Shown: positions 16,778-25,592 of the stretch, piece after piece | Layout of the letters: every line of letters starts with the position of its first letter | Position numbering within the stretch: position 1 is the stretch's first letter | NCBI GenBank assembly: GCA_934130085.1 | Contig: CAKOXK010000010.1 | Span: 1 to 62,114, forward strand | DNA from: an uncultured Clostridia bacterium | GTDB taxonomy: Bacteria > Bacillota > Clostridia > TANB77 > CAG-508 | DNA length: 62,114 bases | Reading direction: 5' to 3' | The notes under the pieces: generated by a model | Database searches by the model: none | Seen by the model: the letters and a program-made list of their open reading frames with translations, nothing else | What the model was told of the DNA's origin: nothing | Made by a program: the position numbers and the translations under genes

Positions 16778-18301
16778 TTACTTTTTTAATAAATTTATTT
16801 TCTCTCTTTCTATTAATTTTTTTATTACCGTAACTTCTTCATTTATTTCTTTTAAACTACTTTTATTATTATTTATAATATAGTCATAATAATTATTTAA
16901 TTTTATTTTTCCAATTATTTTATAATCTGAAAATGCTTTTATTATTTCTTTAAAGTCCACTGAATTTTTTGTACATTTATTAAAAATAATTTTTATTTTA
17001 CTTTTTTCTATTTTCCATTCCTTATTATAAATTTCTAATAATTTTTGAGATTTTTTTATTTCTAATAAATTTGCTCCCGAAATAAATATTCCTTCATCTG
17101 ATAATCTAATCATTTCTCTTGTGTAGTCAAAGAAACATTCTGATGATGTATCTATTATTATGATGTCATATTTTTTTCTTAGCTCTTTAAATATCATTCT
17201 AATTTTATCAGGAATTATTTTTTCATTTATTTTAAATATTAAATTAAGTCCTGAAATTAAATCAATATTATATTTTGTTTGAATAATATATTTTTCTATT
17301 TCAAATTCTTTATTTTGATTTGGAATAACCTTTTCATAAATTTTTTTGTTTTCTTCTTTATAATTGTTTTCATTAATTATTTTTATATCTTTTCTTATTT
17401 TATTTGGATAATTTTCTATTCCTAATAATGTATGTAAGCTATTGTTTAAAATATCAAAATCTATTATTGCTATTTTTTTATCTTTAATTTGTCGTGATAT
17501 TAATATTGAAAAAATACTTTTTCCTATTCCATTTGCTCCTAGAATAGATATTATTTTTCCTTTTTTATTTTCAGTAATTAGTTGTTTTTTTTCAATATTT
17601 AATTTGGTAAAAAAATTCTTGTTTTCTTTATCATTTTTGTTTTTTTCATCTTGTAAATTTATTATTTTATTTTTTATATTTTCATTTTCCATTTTATTTT
17701 CATTTCCTATTTTTTTATTATTTTCTATTTTTTTATTATTTTCTATTTTATTTTCTATTAATTCATTTTCTAATGTTTTGTTTATTTTGTATTCTTGTAT
17801 TTTTTTATTTTTAATAATTTCTTTTATTTTATTTTCATCAAAGGAATTTAATAGGATTATTTTATTATTTTTATTTATACAATTTGATAAATAATTTATT
17901 TCATTGTTTTCATTAATTTTTTTTGATAAATTATTTGCTTTATTATTTTCTTTAATTGAGTTTAATATATAATTTGTTTTGTTATTTTTATCAATTGAAT
18001 TTGATAAAAATTCTGTTTTATTATTTTCGTCTATTTTATTATTTCTTATTAAAATTAATTTTATTTTATTATTTATTTTATAAATGTTTTTAATTAATTC
18101 TTGCTTTAGAATATTACCTGGTAAATTCTCGTCTATTATTATGTAGTCAATATTTTTATCTTTTTCTAAATATTCTAATATCCCTTCTTTATATTGAATA
18201 TCTGGTATTTTTATTTTTATGTTTCTTTCATTTAATAATTTACTTTTTTGCGGATCTCCAATTGCTGTTATAATTTTGTTTATTTTAATATTTTCTTTCA
18301 A
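16778..18301 (-). CDS. TadZ/CpaE-like ATPase with degenerate Walker A and 13-aa repeats
   Basis: A 507-aa protein. Residues about 8-90 resemble a receiver-like (pseudo-REC) domain, as in CpaE/TadZ. Residues 88-152 are five tandem 13-residue repeats (core NSIxxNNKxxxLS), then a low-complexity Lys/Asn/Glu linker. The MinD/ParA-like ATPase begins at about 248 with ILGANGIGKS (Gly255 to Ser262), DFDILNNSLHTLLG, and the Walker B-like IIIIDTSSE. The signature lysine of the MinD/ParA motif (KGGxGKT) is replaced by Ala. TadZ/CpaE proteins place pilus or secretion machines at a cell site. The frame extends upstream to 18334, but TTG 18301 follows AAGGAGG by 8 nt and starts right after VirB4. Confidence 0.75.
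   Translation of the reverse strand: MKENIKINKIITAIGDPQKSKLLNERNIKIKIPDIQYKEGILEYLEKDKNIDYIIIDENLPGNILKQELIKNIYKINNKIKLILIRNNKIDENNKTEFLSNSIDKNNKTNYILNSIKENNKANNLSKKINENNEINYLSNCINKNNKIILLNSFDENKIKEIIKNKKIQEYKINKTLENELIENKIENNKKIENNKKIGNENKMENENIKNKIINLQDEKNKNDKENKNFFTKLNIEKKQLITENKKGKIISILGANGIGKSIFSILISRQIKDKKIAIIDFDILNNSLHTLLGIENYPNKIRKDIKIINENNYKEENKKIYEKVIPNQNKEFEIEKYIIQTKYNIDLISGLNLIFKINEKIIPDKIRMIFKELRKKYDIIIIDTSSECFFDYTREMIRLSDEGIFISGANLLEIKKSQKLLEIYNKEWKIEKSKIKIIFNKCTKNSVDFKEIIKAFSDYKIIGKIKLNNYYDYIINNNKSSLKEINEEVTVIKKLIEREKINLLKK
17846..18040 (-). repeat. Five tandem 39-bp repeats inside the TadZ-like gene
   Basis: Five consecutive 13-codon units code for the Asn/Lys-rich repeat of the TadZ-like protein (core I-D/N-x-N-N-K). 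They match imperfectly at the DNA level. Copy number may vary between strains. Confidence 0.7.
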
Positions 18302-18302
18302 A

Positions 18303-20057
18303 TTAATTTCCTCCTTGTAATATTTCATTTTCAAATTCGGCTGATTCTATTTTCACTAAAATGTGCTCCTTTGATACGAACATTACATTTTCCCCTCTTT
18401 TTAATGATTTTATCTCTATTTTTTCTTTTGCTGATAAGTTTGTATATTTTTCTAATACATTTAAATTTTCTTCTTCAAGATTAAAAAATGATTTTATTTC
18501 TGAATTATTTAATATACTTTTTCCATAAATTCCATTTTCAAGACTAAATAAATCTGATACGTCTTGTGTTATTGCAACAGCACTTCCTCCATATTTTCTT
18601 ATTGTTTTAAATATTTTATAAATAAATGAAGCTACTTCTTTATTTGATGTTATTCCTATTAGCTGCCATATTTCGTCCATATAAATTGATTTTTTAATTT
18701 TTCTGTTTTTTTTAATTTTATCCCAAAATAATTCTATAAATATATACATTCCAAATTTTATATTTTCTTCACCTAGTTCATATATATCTCCTATAATTAA
18801 TTTATTATTTAATTGTACATTTGTATAATTATTTAAAAATTTTAATGATCCTTTTATAAATGGAATTAATTTTATTTTTAATTTTCCATCTAAAATATTA
18901 TACAAATCTTCTAGTATTGGCATTTCTTTGGTTGTTTTAAATTTTCCGTTTTTATATAATGTTTTGTCTTCAAATGTAATTCCTTTTTGATTATAAACTT
19001 CTATTATTTTTTCTTCTAAAATTGCTTTTTCTTCTTCATTCATATTTCCTAATACTAATTTTAAAAATCCAACTATTTTTTCTATTTTGGTTGCTAAATA
19101 TCCTTTTTGATTTTCTTCTAGGCTCTCTTCTCTTATATCAAAAATATTTATGTGTGTTTCTGAGCTTGGCCCTAGTTTTATAATTGTTCCATTTAAATTT
19201 TTAGCTAAATTTGTGTACTCTCTATCTGGGTCTATAACATATTGATCTAGTCCAAATAAACTTAACCTTAATATCATTAATTTTGTAAAATAAGATTTTC
19301 CTGAACCAGATGTTCCAAATATACACATATTAGAATTTTTGTATTTTTCTCTATCATATTTGTCTATAAATACTAGTGATTCATTGTACATATTTGTTCC
19401 TATGAATATTCCTTTTTTATCGAATATTGATGATGAGATAAATGGGTATGTTGCTGGAATTGAACTTGTTAAAATATTTCTTCTTGATACATTTTTTATG
19501 TCGTTTGAATTAATCATCAGCGGTAAACATGCGTTAAATGTTTGCTCTTGTCTGAAATAAGCTTTTTTTGAAATAAGGCCCTGGCTTCTTAAAATTCCTT
19601 CTATTTTATTTAATTTGTTTTCCAGATCCTTTTTATTTTTTTCAAATACAGTTACGTATGTGTAAATAAAATACATTTCCTCATTATTTATTTGCATTTC
19701 TCTTCTTATGTATTTTGCATCATTATATGTAAATGCAGCTATTTCTGCATCTTGCCTTCCACTCGATATTTTTTCAAGGTCTACTGAGACATTTCCTATG
19801 TTATATGTTAAATCTTTTATAACTTTATAAGAGTCCTGCTTTTCGTAGAATATCGATACATATATATTTTCATTTGTTTCAATTAAATTTTTGAATATTA
19901 AATCATTTTGCTCTCGTAAATAATCAACTATAATTAAATTAGAATAATATAGCCCGTCTATTTCAATGTATTTTGGGTTATTTAAATTTATATATGACGG
20001 GCTAATGTAATCCTTTTTTTTGAAGATTCCCCCTATATAATTTTCTATCTTTATCAC
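18303..20057 (-). CDS. VirB4/TraC-like secretion ATPase
   Basis: A 584-aa ATPase of the VirB4/TraC family, the conserved motor of type IV secretion. Walker A is GTSGSGKS (248-255), followed by YVIDPDREY. Walker B is YMDEIW (459-464), followed by the TQD motif (497-499), all in family positions. Residues 1-240 hold the usual VirB4 beta-rich region, but its extreme N-terminal domain is encoded separately in the gene just upstream. The called start GTG 20057 overlaps the ribosome-binding site GAGGTG; codon ATA at 20048 would have 8-nt spacing and is an alternative non-standard start. Operon: VirB4N, VirB4, TadZ-like, unknown. Confidence 0.9.
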   Translation of the reverse strand: MIKIENYIGGIFKKKDYISPSYINLNNPKYIEIDGLYYSNLIIVDYLREQNDLIFKNLIETNENIYVSIFYEKQDSYKVIKDLTYNIGNVSVDLEKISSGRQDAEIAAFTYNDAKYIRREMQINNEEMYFIYTYVTVFEKNKKDLENKLNKIEGILRSQGLISKKAYFRQEQTFNACLPLMINSNDIKNVSRRNILTSSIPATYPFISSSIFDKKGIFIGTNMYNESLVFIDKYDREKYKNSNMCIFGTSGSGKSYFTKLMILRLSLFGLDQYVIDPDREYTNLAKNLNGTIIKLGPSSETHINIFDIREESLEENQKGYLATKIEKIVGFLKLVLGNMNEEEKAILEEKIIEVYNQKGITFEDKTLYKNGKFKTTKEMPILEDLYNILDGKLKIKLIPFIKGSLKFLNNYTNVQLNNKLIIGDIYELGEENIKFGMYIFIELFWDKIKKNRKIKKSIYMDEIWQLIGITSNKEVASFIYKIFKTIRKYGGSAVAITQDVSDLFSLENGIYGKSILNNSEIKSFFNLEEENLNVLEKYTNLSAKEKIEIKSLKRGENVMFVSKEHILVKIESAEFENEILQGGN

Positions 20058-20065
20058 CTCTCGTT

Positions 20066-20596
20066 TTACTCATTTGAATTTAAGAATGAGAATAATATCT
20101 CATTAATTTCTTTTTCTTCTGTATATTCAGAAATAATATTTCCACATCTTGAAAGTGAATCTTTCAATTTCATGTAATTATTTTTTAATTGTTCAATCTT
20201 TAGTTTTTCTTCTTTTTCAGATGAGGATTCTTTTAAAATAAGATAAAAATTTTTGCTAGAAGATTTTGTTCTTTGATTTAATTGTTGAATATATTTTATG
20301 TATTTCTGCTTTATTTCTTCATGTAGGTTTGATTCATTTAACGTTTTTATATTTTCTGTTAAATCTTCTTTTTTACTTTGAATTAATATTTGTAGATCAA
20401 ATCTAAGACCTTTAAATAATGTCTTATATGAGTTAAGAATTGCCTCTTTTTCTAAATCAGATTTTAGATTATAATTTATTGGATTTACTTTAATTATTTT
20501 TATATAGGAGAAATCTTTTAATTTTATTATTCCCTTTTCTAAAATCGATTCAATTGGCAGATAATCTTGAACAGATGGTATTTGTTCAACCTTCAT
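20066..20596 (-). CDS. Separate VirB4 N-terminal domain (TraC-like)
   Basis: A 176-aa protein that resembles the first domain of Gram-positive VirB4/TraC proteins: QDYLPIESILEKGIIKLKDF, then VNPINYNLKSDLEKEAIL, with a Phe/Leu-rich LFKGLRFDLQILIQSK segment. The C-terminal half is charged and helical. It ends 8 bp before the VirB4 ATPase gene, so the usual single polypeptide is divided in two here. AAGGAGG precedes the ATG. Promoter at 20616-20644. It is the first gene of the minus-strand secretion operon. The call is by similarity of the conserved stretches and position. Confidence 0.75.
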   Translation of the reverse strand: MKVEQIPSVQDYLPIESILEKGIIKLKDFSYIKIIKVNPINYNLKSDLEKEAILNSYKTLFKGLRFDLQILIQSKKEDLTENIKTLNESNLHEEIKQKYIKYIQQLNQRTKSSSKNFYLILKESSSEKEEKLKIEQLKNNYMKLKDSLSRCGNIISEYTEEKEINEILFSFLNSNE

Positions 20597-20615
20597 TTAA
20601 CCTCCTTCTGTTCTT

Positions 20616-20644
20616 ACTTTAGCATGTATTCCATTTTATGTCAA
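20616..20644 (-). promoter_or_regulatory. Promoter of the VirB4 operon
   Basis: On the minus strand, -35 TTGACA (20639-20644), 17 bp, -10 TAAAGT (20616-20621), 20 bp before the ATG at 20596. Confidence 0.75.
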
Positions 20645-20960
20645 TATGTTTTGTAAATTTATTCCAACAATCGTGTGCCAAATTTCGATATTTTTCGACA
20701 AAAATTTGTGTCCATATCTTTCTATTATTTCTAAAAAGTCCAACAAAATCAATACAATTTCATACTTTTTTCATAAATAATTATTAATAAGTAATTACTT
20801 GCATAAAATGCTTATTGGAGTTTTGTTTAATATCCTTCCAATAGTCAAGTATTCAAATTTAGTGCGAATGTATTACTTATTTGAAAGTGATTTTTTTAGT
20901 TAAGATTACAGTAATCCAAATTTAAGAGAATATAATTTTCAAATTTCTATCTTCAAAAAT

Positions 20961-21005
20961 AAAAAAGCAAGTTAGAAATAAATTATTCCTAACTTGCCTT
21001 TTTAT
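20961..21005 (-). terminator. Terminator of gyrB
   Basis: The GCAAGTTAG and CTAACTTGC arms form a stem with a T run on the minus side, overlapping the end of gyrB. Confidence 0.85.
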
Positions 21006-21006
21006 T

Positions 21007-22923
21007 TTATACATCTAAGTTCTTTACAAACTTTGCATTTTTCTCAATAAATTCCCTTCTTGGTTCAATTTCATCTCCCATAAGTATTTGGAATATTGCA
21101 TCTGCCTTTATTGCATCATCTATTGTAACTTTTACAAATATTCTATTTTGTGGGTCCATTGTTGTTTCCCATAATTGCTCTGGATTCATCTCACCAAGAC
21201 CTTTGTATCTTTGTATTGATACGTTATCTCTTCCAACCTCTGTCATTGTTTGATCTAGCTGTTCATCTGTATAGCAGTATACATCTTTCATTCCTTTTTT
21301 AGAAACTTTGTATAGTGGTGGTTGAGCTAAAAATACATGTCCTTGTTCAATTAATGGTCTCATGTATCTGAAGAAGAATGTTAATAATAATGTTCTAATA
21401 TGTGCACCATCAACATCGGCATCAGCCATTATTACAACTTTTCCGTATCTGATTTTTGATACATCAAAATCTGAGCCTATTCCAGCTCCAATTGCTTGAA
21501 TTACTGGCTTTAATTTATCATTGTTATAGATTTTATCTGCTCTTGATTTTTCAACATTAAGCATTTTTCCCCAAAGTGGTAAAATTGCCTGATATTTTCT
21601 GTTTCTTCCCTGCTTTGCAGATCCACCAGCTGAATCACCTTCGACTATATATACTTCACATTTATCTGCATCTTTACTGCTACAGTCTGCAAGTTTTCCT
21701 GGAAGAGTTGTTACCTCTAGTGAACTCTTTTTTCTTATTAATTCTCTAGCTTTTCTAGCTGCTTCTCTTGCTCTTGAAGCACTTATACATTTTTCTAGAA
21801 TTGTTTTAGCTACATTTGGATTTTCTTCTAGGAATGCTGATAATGTATCAACCACTGCTGATTGCACAATTCCTGTAACAATACTATTTCCTAGTTTTGT
21901 TTTTGTTTGTCCTTCAAATTGAGGTTCTTTTACTTTAACTGAGATTACAGCAGTTAATCCCTCTCTAATATCTTCACCTTGTAAGTTTGATTCTTTTTCT
22001 TTTAAAATTCCTTTTGACCTTGCATAATCATTAAATACTTTTGTAAGACCTCTTTTGAAACCTTCTAGGTGAGTTCCACCTTCTATTGTGTTTATGTTGT
22101 TTACAAATGATAATATATTTTCGTTATATGAAGTTGTATATTGTAACGCAATTTCAACAGGAACATCTTGAACTGTTTTTTCAATATAAATTGGAGTATC
22201 ATTTATTTTTTCTTTATTTTTGTTTAAGTATTCAACAAATGATCTTAGTCCACCTTCGTAGCAAAATTCTGCCTTTTTAGGAGTTTCTCCTCTTAAATCT
22301 TCTATAGATATATATAGACCTTTTGTTAAAAATGCCATCTCTCTAAATCTATCTTCTAGTGTATCATAATCATAATTTGTTGTTTCAAATATTGTTGAAT
22401 CTGCCAAAAATCTTACCTTTGTTCCGGTCTTCTTTGAATCACCTATTCTCGTAAGTTTTTCAACAGTTTTTCCTCTCTCAAATTTCATTTGAAAGATTCC
22501 ACCATCTCTTTGTATTGTAACTTCTGTCCATTCTGATAATGCATTAACAACTGAAGCACCAACTCCGTGAAGACCTCCTGAAACTTTGTATCCACTATCT
22601 CCACCAAATTTTCCACCAGCGTGTAAAACAGTATATACAGTTTCAGCTGCTGAAATATGTGTTTTTGGGTGAATATCAACGGGAATTCCTCTACCATCAT
22701 CTTCTACAGAAATTATATTTCCTGGTTCTATTTTAACTTCTATGTGATCACAATAACCTGCAAGAGCTTCATCTACACAGTTATCTACTATCTCATAAAC
22801 TAAATGATGTAATCCTCTTATAGATACACTACCAATATACATACCTGGCCTTTTTCTTACGGCTTCTAGGCCTTCTAGTACTTGTATTTGGTTTGCTCCA
22901 TACGCATGTTTGTATTTTTCCAT
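21007..22923 (-). CDS. gyrB: DNA gyrase subunit B
   Basis: A 638-aa ATPase subunit of DNA gyrase. Residues 1-220 hold the GHKL ATPase with VDNCVDEAL and EDDGRGIPVD. The TOPRIM domain holds EGDSAGGSA near residue 425 and ADADVDGAH near 500. The C-terminal GyrB tail (RYKGLGEMNPEQLW) completes it, all of normal length. Promoter at 22950-22978 and AGGAGG-type ribosome-binding site (CTGGAGG). It is followed by the secretion VirB4 operon and, further on, gyrA; in most relatives gyrA is next. Confidence 0.98.
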   Translation of the reverse strand: MEKYKHAYGANQIQVLEGLEAVRKRPGMYIGSVSIRGLHHLVYEIVDNCVDEALAGYCDHIEVKIEPGNIISVEDDGRGIPVDIHPKTHISAAETVYTVLHAGGKFGGDSGYKVSGGLHGVGASVVNALSEWTEVTIQRDGGIFQMKFERGKTVEKLTRIGDSKKTGTKVRFLADSTIFETTNYDYDTLEDRFREMAFLTKGLYISIEDLRGETPKKAEFCYEGGLRSFVEYLNKNKEKINDTPIYIEKTVQDVPVEIALQYTTSYNENILSFVNNINTIEGGTHLEGFKRGLTKVFNDYARSKGILKEKESNLQGEDIREGLTAVISVKVKEPQFEGQTKTKLGNSIVTGIVQSAVVDTLSAFLEENPNVAKTILEKCISASRAREAARKARELIRKKSSLEVTTLPGKLADCSSKDADKCEVYIVEGDSAGGSAKQGRNRKYQAILPLWGKMLNVEKSRADKIYNNDKLKPVIQAIGAGIGSDFDVSKIRYGKVVIMADADVDGAHIRTLLLTFFFRYMRPLIEQGHVFLAQPPLYKVSKKGMKDVYCYTDEQLDQTMTEVGRDNVSIQRYKGLGEMNPEQLWETTMDPQNRIFVKVTIDDAIKADAIFQILMGDEIEPRREFIEKNAKFVKNLDV

Positions 22924-22949
22924 TATTAATCCTCCAGTTCTCTTGCTAT

Positions 22950-22978
22950 AGTTTATTTTTTATTTTTGGTTTTGTCAA
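22950..22978 (-). promoter_or_regulatory. Promoter of gyrB
   Basis: On the minus strand, -35 TTGACA (22973-22978), 17 bp, -10 TAAACT (22950-22955). Confidence 0.6.
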
Positions 22979-23153
22979 GCCATATTTAAAAAATTGACCA
23001 ATCAATTACATTGTATAATTGCATTTAACTTTTCACTTGACTTCAATAACATTATTAACTAGAATTTTTTATAAATATTATTGTTTTATTAATAAATTCT
23101 TTTTAGTAAGTTTAGTATTATTTTAATAATTATTTTATTAAACAATAAAATAA

Positions 23154-24200
23154 TTATTGTTTTAACTTACCATTAATTACATTAAATGATTTACTGTTAT
23201 TTATATTGATATCCTTTGTGCACGTAATGATTACTTGAATATTATTTATATTTTGTAGAAAATTTTTGATTCTTTTTTCATCTAGTTCTGACATAAAATC
23301 ATCTAATAATAAAATTGGGTACTCTCCTATTTCATCGTAAATAACTTGTAGTTCTGCTAATTTTAATGAAAGAATTGAGGTTCTATTTTGACCTTGAGAA
23401 CCATAAACCTTCACATCTTCTCCATTTATTAAAACACTAAAGTCATCTTTATGAACTCCTCTTGATGTAAAACCCTTAATTTTATCTATTTCTCTGTTTT
23501 TCTTTAATTCTTTAAGAAAATTTATTTTTTCTTTACAATCAGATTTATATATAATTGATATTTCTTCATTTGTGATTTCTCTATGAATGTTTACAATCTT
23601 TTCTTTTATTTTTTCAATAAATTCATTTCTGTATTGATATATTTTTATACCGTATTCTGCAAGTTTTTCATCCCAGATATCGAGCATTTCATCATTTATT
23701 CTTTTGGTTTTTAAATAATTATTTCTTTGTTCTAGTGTTTTTAAATACATATTTAAATTGTATACATAATTTGTTCTGAGCTGCCCTATCATCATGTCAA
23801 GAAATCTTCTTCTTTTTTGAGGCCCATCTCTCAAAATTTCCATATCTTCTGGAGTAAAAATGACTATATTCATATTTCCTAATAGTTCGCTTAATTTTTT
23901 TACCTTTACTCCATTTACTAAAACTTCTTTTTTTTCTGAAATTTTTACTTCGATTTTTCCCTCTCTATCTTTTTTTGAATATTCTATAATTACTCTTAAG
24001 AAGTTTTTATTTTTTTTAATTATTTCTTTTTCTTTTGTTGTTCTAAATGATTTTCCAAAAGCACATAGGAATATTGCTTCTAATATATTAGTTTTTCCTT
24101 GGGCATTATCCCCATAAATAACGTTTATATTTTTAAAGAGATTTATTTCCTCGTTTTCATAATTTCTGAAGTTTTCTACTTTAATATTTTTTATGTACAT
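23154..24200 (-). CDS. recF: DNA replication and repair protein RecF
   Basis: A 348-aa SMC-like ATPase. Walker A is GDNAQGKTN near residue 30, the signature motif is YGSQGQNR, and Walker B is LLLDDFMSELD. RecF binds gapped DNA and helps load RecA during recombinational repair. It is located in the usual dnaN-recF-gyrB order, but the small S4-domain gene yaaA that normally lies between dnaN and recF is missing; instead a DnaA-box pair is found there. ATG with a weak ribosome-binding site. Confidence 0.96.
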   Translation of the reverse strand: MYIKNIKVENFRNYENEEINLFKNINVIYGDNAQGKTNILEAIFLCAFGKSFRTTKEKEIIKKNKNFLRVIIEYSKKDREGKIEVKISEKKEVLVNGVKVKKLSELLGNMNIVIFTPEDMEILRDGPQKRRRFLDMMIGQLRTNYVYNLNMYLKTLEQRNNYLKTKRINDEMLDIWDEKLAEYGIKIYQYRNEFIEKIKEKIVNIHREITNEEISIIYKSDCKEKINFLKELKKNREIDKIKGFTSRGVHKDDFSVLINGEDVKVYGSQGQNRTSILSLKLAELQVIYDEIGEYPILLLDDFMSELDEKRIKNFLQNINNIQVIITCTKDININNSKSFNVINGKLKQ

Positions 24201-24287
24201 TTTCTTCGTACAACCACTATAGAAATATTAATCTATAAATGATTAATCCCTTTCTTGTGTTTTCTTGTTTAAAAGTTTTGCTCATAA

Positions 24288-24319
24288 TTATCCACATTTT
24301 GTACAAAAAATGTGGATAA
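24288..24319. promoter_or_regulatory. Inverted pair of DnaA boxes between recF and dnaN
   Basis: TTATCCACA (24288-24296) and TGTGGATAA (24311-24319) are perfect consensus DnaA boxes in a palindrome spaced by 14 bp. They are likely a regulatory or origin-accessory site that affects dnaN/recF transcription or titrates DnaA. Confidence 0.8.
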
Positions 24320-24429
24320 CTTTTGCTATTTTTATTCTATATTTTATATAATTTAATCTGTTATTCTAGTTTTTTATTTATTAATAAATTTTATTTTCTT
24401 AATTATTTAATTTTATATTATTAAATTGA

Positions 24430-25557
24430 TTATTCATTTTTTAATTTTATTGGAAGAATCATATATTTATAATCTCCCTCATCTTCTACACTCTTTATTA
24501 TACATGGTGAAATACTTGTTCCAAAATCGATGTATACCTCTTCATCATCAATATTTCTAAATACATCTAAAAAATATTTTGGATTGAATCCTACTTCTAG
24601 GTCCTTTCCTTCTGTTGTAACATATAGCTCTTCTTTTGCATCTCCAGTTTGGTTTGTACAAGAAATTGTAACTTTTCCAACTCCTACAGAAACTTTTACT
24701 GGATATTTTTTTTCTTTTTCTATACTTGATGAAGATATTAAGCTTATTCTTTCAAAACAATTTGAAATTATATTTCTATTTACTCTTATTCTTGTGTCCC
24801 ATTTATCAGGAATAACTTTTGAATAATTTAAAAACTCTCCATCTAATAATCTTGTTACTATTTTACAGTCTTCTATTTCAAATAAAGCTTGGTTTTTTGC
24901 AATTCCTATTTTTACGCTTTCAAATGAATCAACTAATATCTTATTTATTTCTGTAAGTGTTCTTCCTGGAATTACGGCTTGAAAATCATTGGTTTGCTTT
25001 TGTAAAAATTTACTCTTCCAAGCTAATCTAAAACCATCTACTGCTACTACATTCAATTTATTATTTTTAACTTCAAATAAACAACCTGTAAATATTGGTC
25101 TATTTTCTTCTGTACTTATTGCAAATATTGTTTTTCTAATCATATCTTTTAATGTATTTTGTTCAATTTCTATTGAATTTTCGATATTGATTTCTGGAAG
25201 TTCAGGAAAATCTTCTGGTTTCATTGTAGCTAATTTATATAATGAACCTTCACATTCTATAACTAATAGATTATTTTCGTTTACTTCTATTTTTATTTCT
25301 GTATCTGGTAATTTACGAATTATTTCACTAAACATTATTGCATTTACAACTGTAGCACCTTGTTCTTCTACATTACAATCTTTAATTATATATTCAATTC
25401 CTAATTCAAGGTCATAACATGTTAATTTAATATCATTATCATTTGTTTGAATTAATATTCCTTCTAATATTGGCATAGTAGTTCTAATAGCTACTGCTTT
25501 TGTTACGGAATTAAGGGCTTTAAGGATTTTTTCTTTTTCACATACAAATTTCATCAT
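24430..25557 (-). CDS. dnaN: DNA polymerase III beta clamp
   Basis: A 375-aa sliding clamp that tethers the replicative polymerase to DNA. It has the three-domain clamp architecture and characteristic stretches such as MPILEGILIQ, TGCLFEVKNN and the C-terminal DEGDYKYMILPIKLK. It sits directly beside the DnaA-box cluster, the conventional position. The start shows two adjacent ATG codons (25557 and 25554) after AAAGGAA; either could be used. Same operon direction as recF. Confidence 0.97.
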   Translation of the reverse strand: MMKFVCEKEKILKALNSVTKAVAIRTTMPILEGILIQTNDNDIKLTCYDLELGIEYIIKDCNVEEQGATVVNAIMFSEIIRKLPDTEIKIEVNENNLLVIECEGSLYKLATMKPEDFPELPEINIENSIEIEQNTLKDMIRKTIFAISTEENRPIFTGCLFEVKNNKLNVVAVDGFRLAWKSKFLQKQTNDFQAVIPGRTLTEINKILVDSFESVKIGIAKNQALFEIEDCKIVTRLLDGEFLNYSKVIPDKWDTRIRVNRNIISNCFERISLISSSSIEKEKKYPVKVSVGVGKVTISCTNQTGDAKEELYVTTEGKDLEVGFNPKYFLDVFRNIDDEEVYIDFGTSISPCIIKSVEDEGDYKYMILPIKLKNE

Positions 25558-25592
25558 TTTATTCCTTTCTTTTTTTATATATATTAATAATA

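Larger units (their letters stand above)
20597..21006. other. Intergenic region between the VirB4 operon and gyrB
   Basis: It contains the operon promoter (20616-20644) and the gyrB terminator (20961-21005). The rest is AT-rich with no recognisable ORF. The sequence tcgacaaaaatttgtg near 20690 echoes the TCGACAAA repeats at 31519. Confidence 0.5.
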
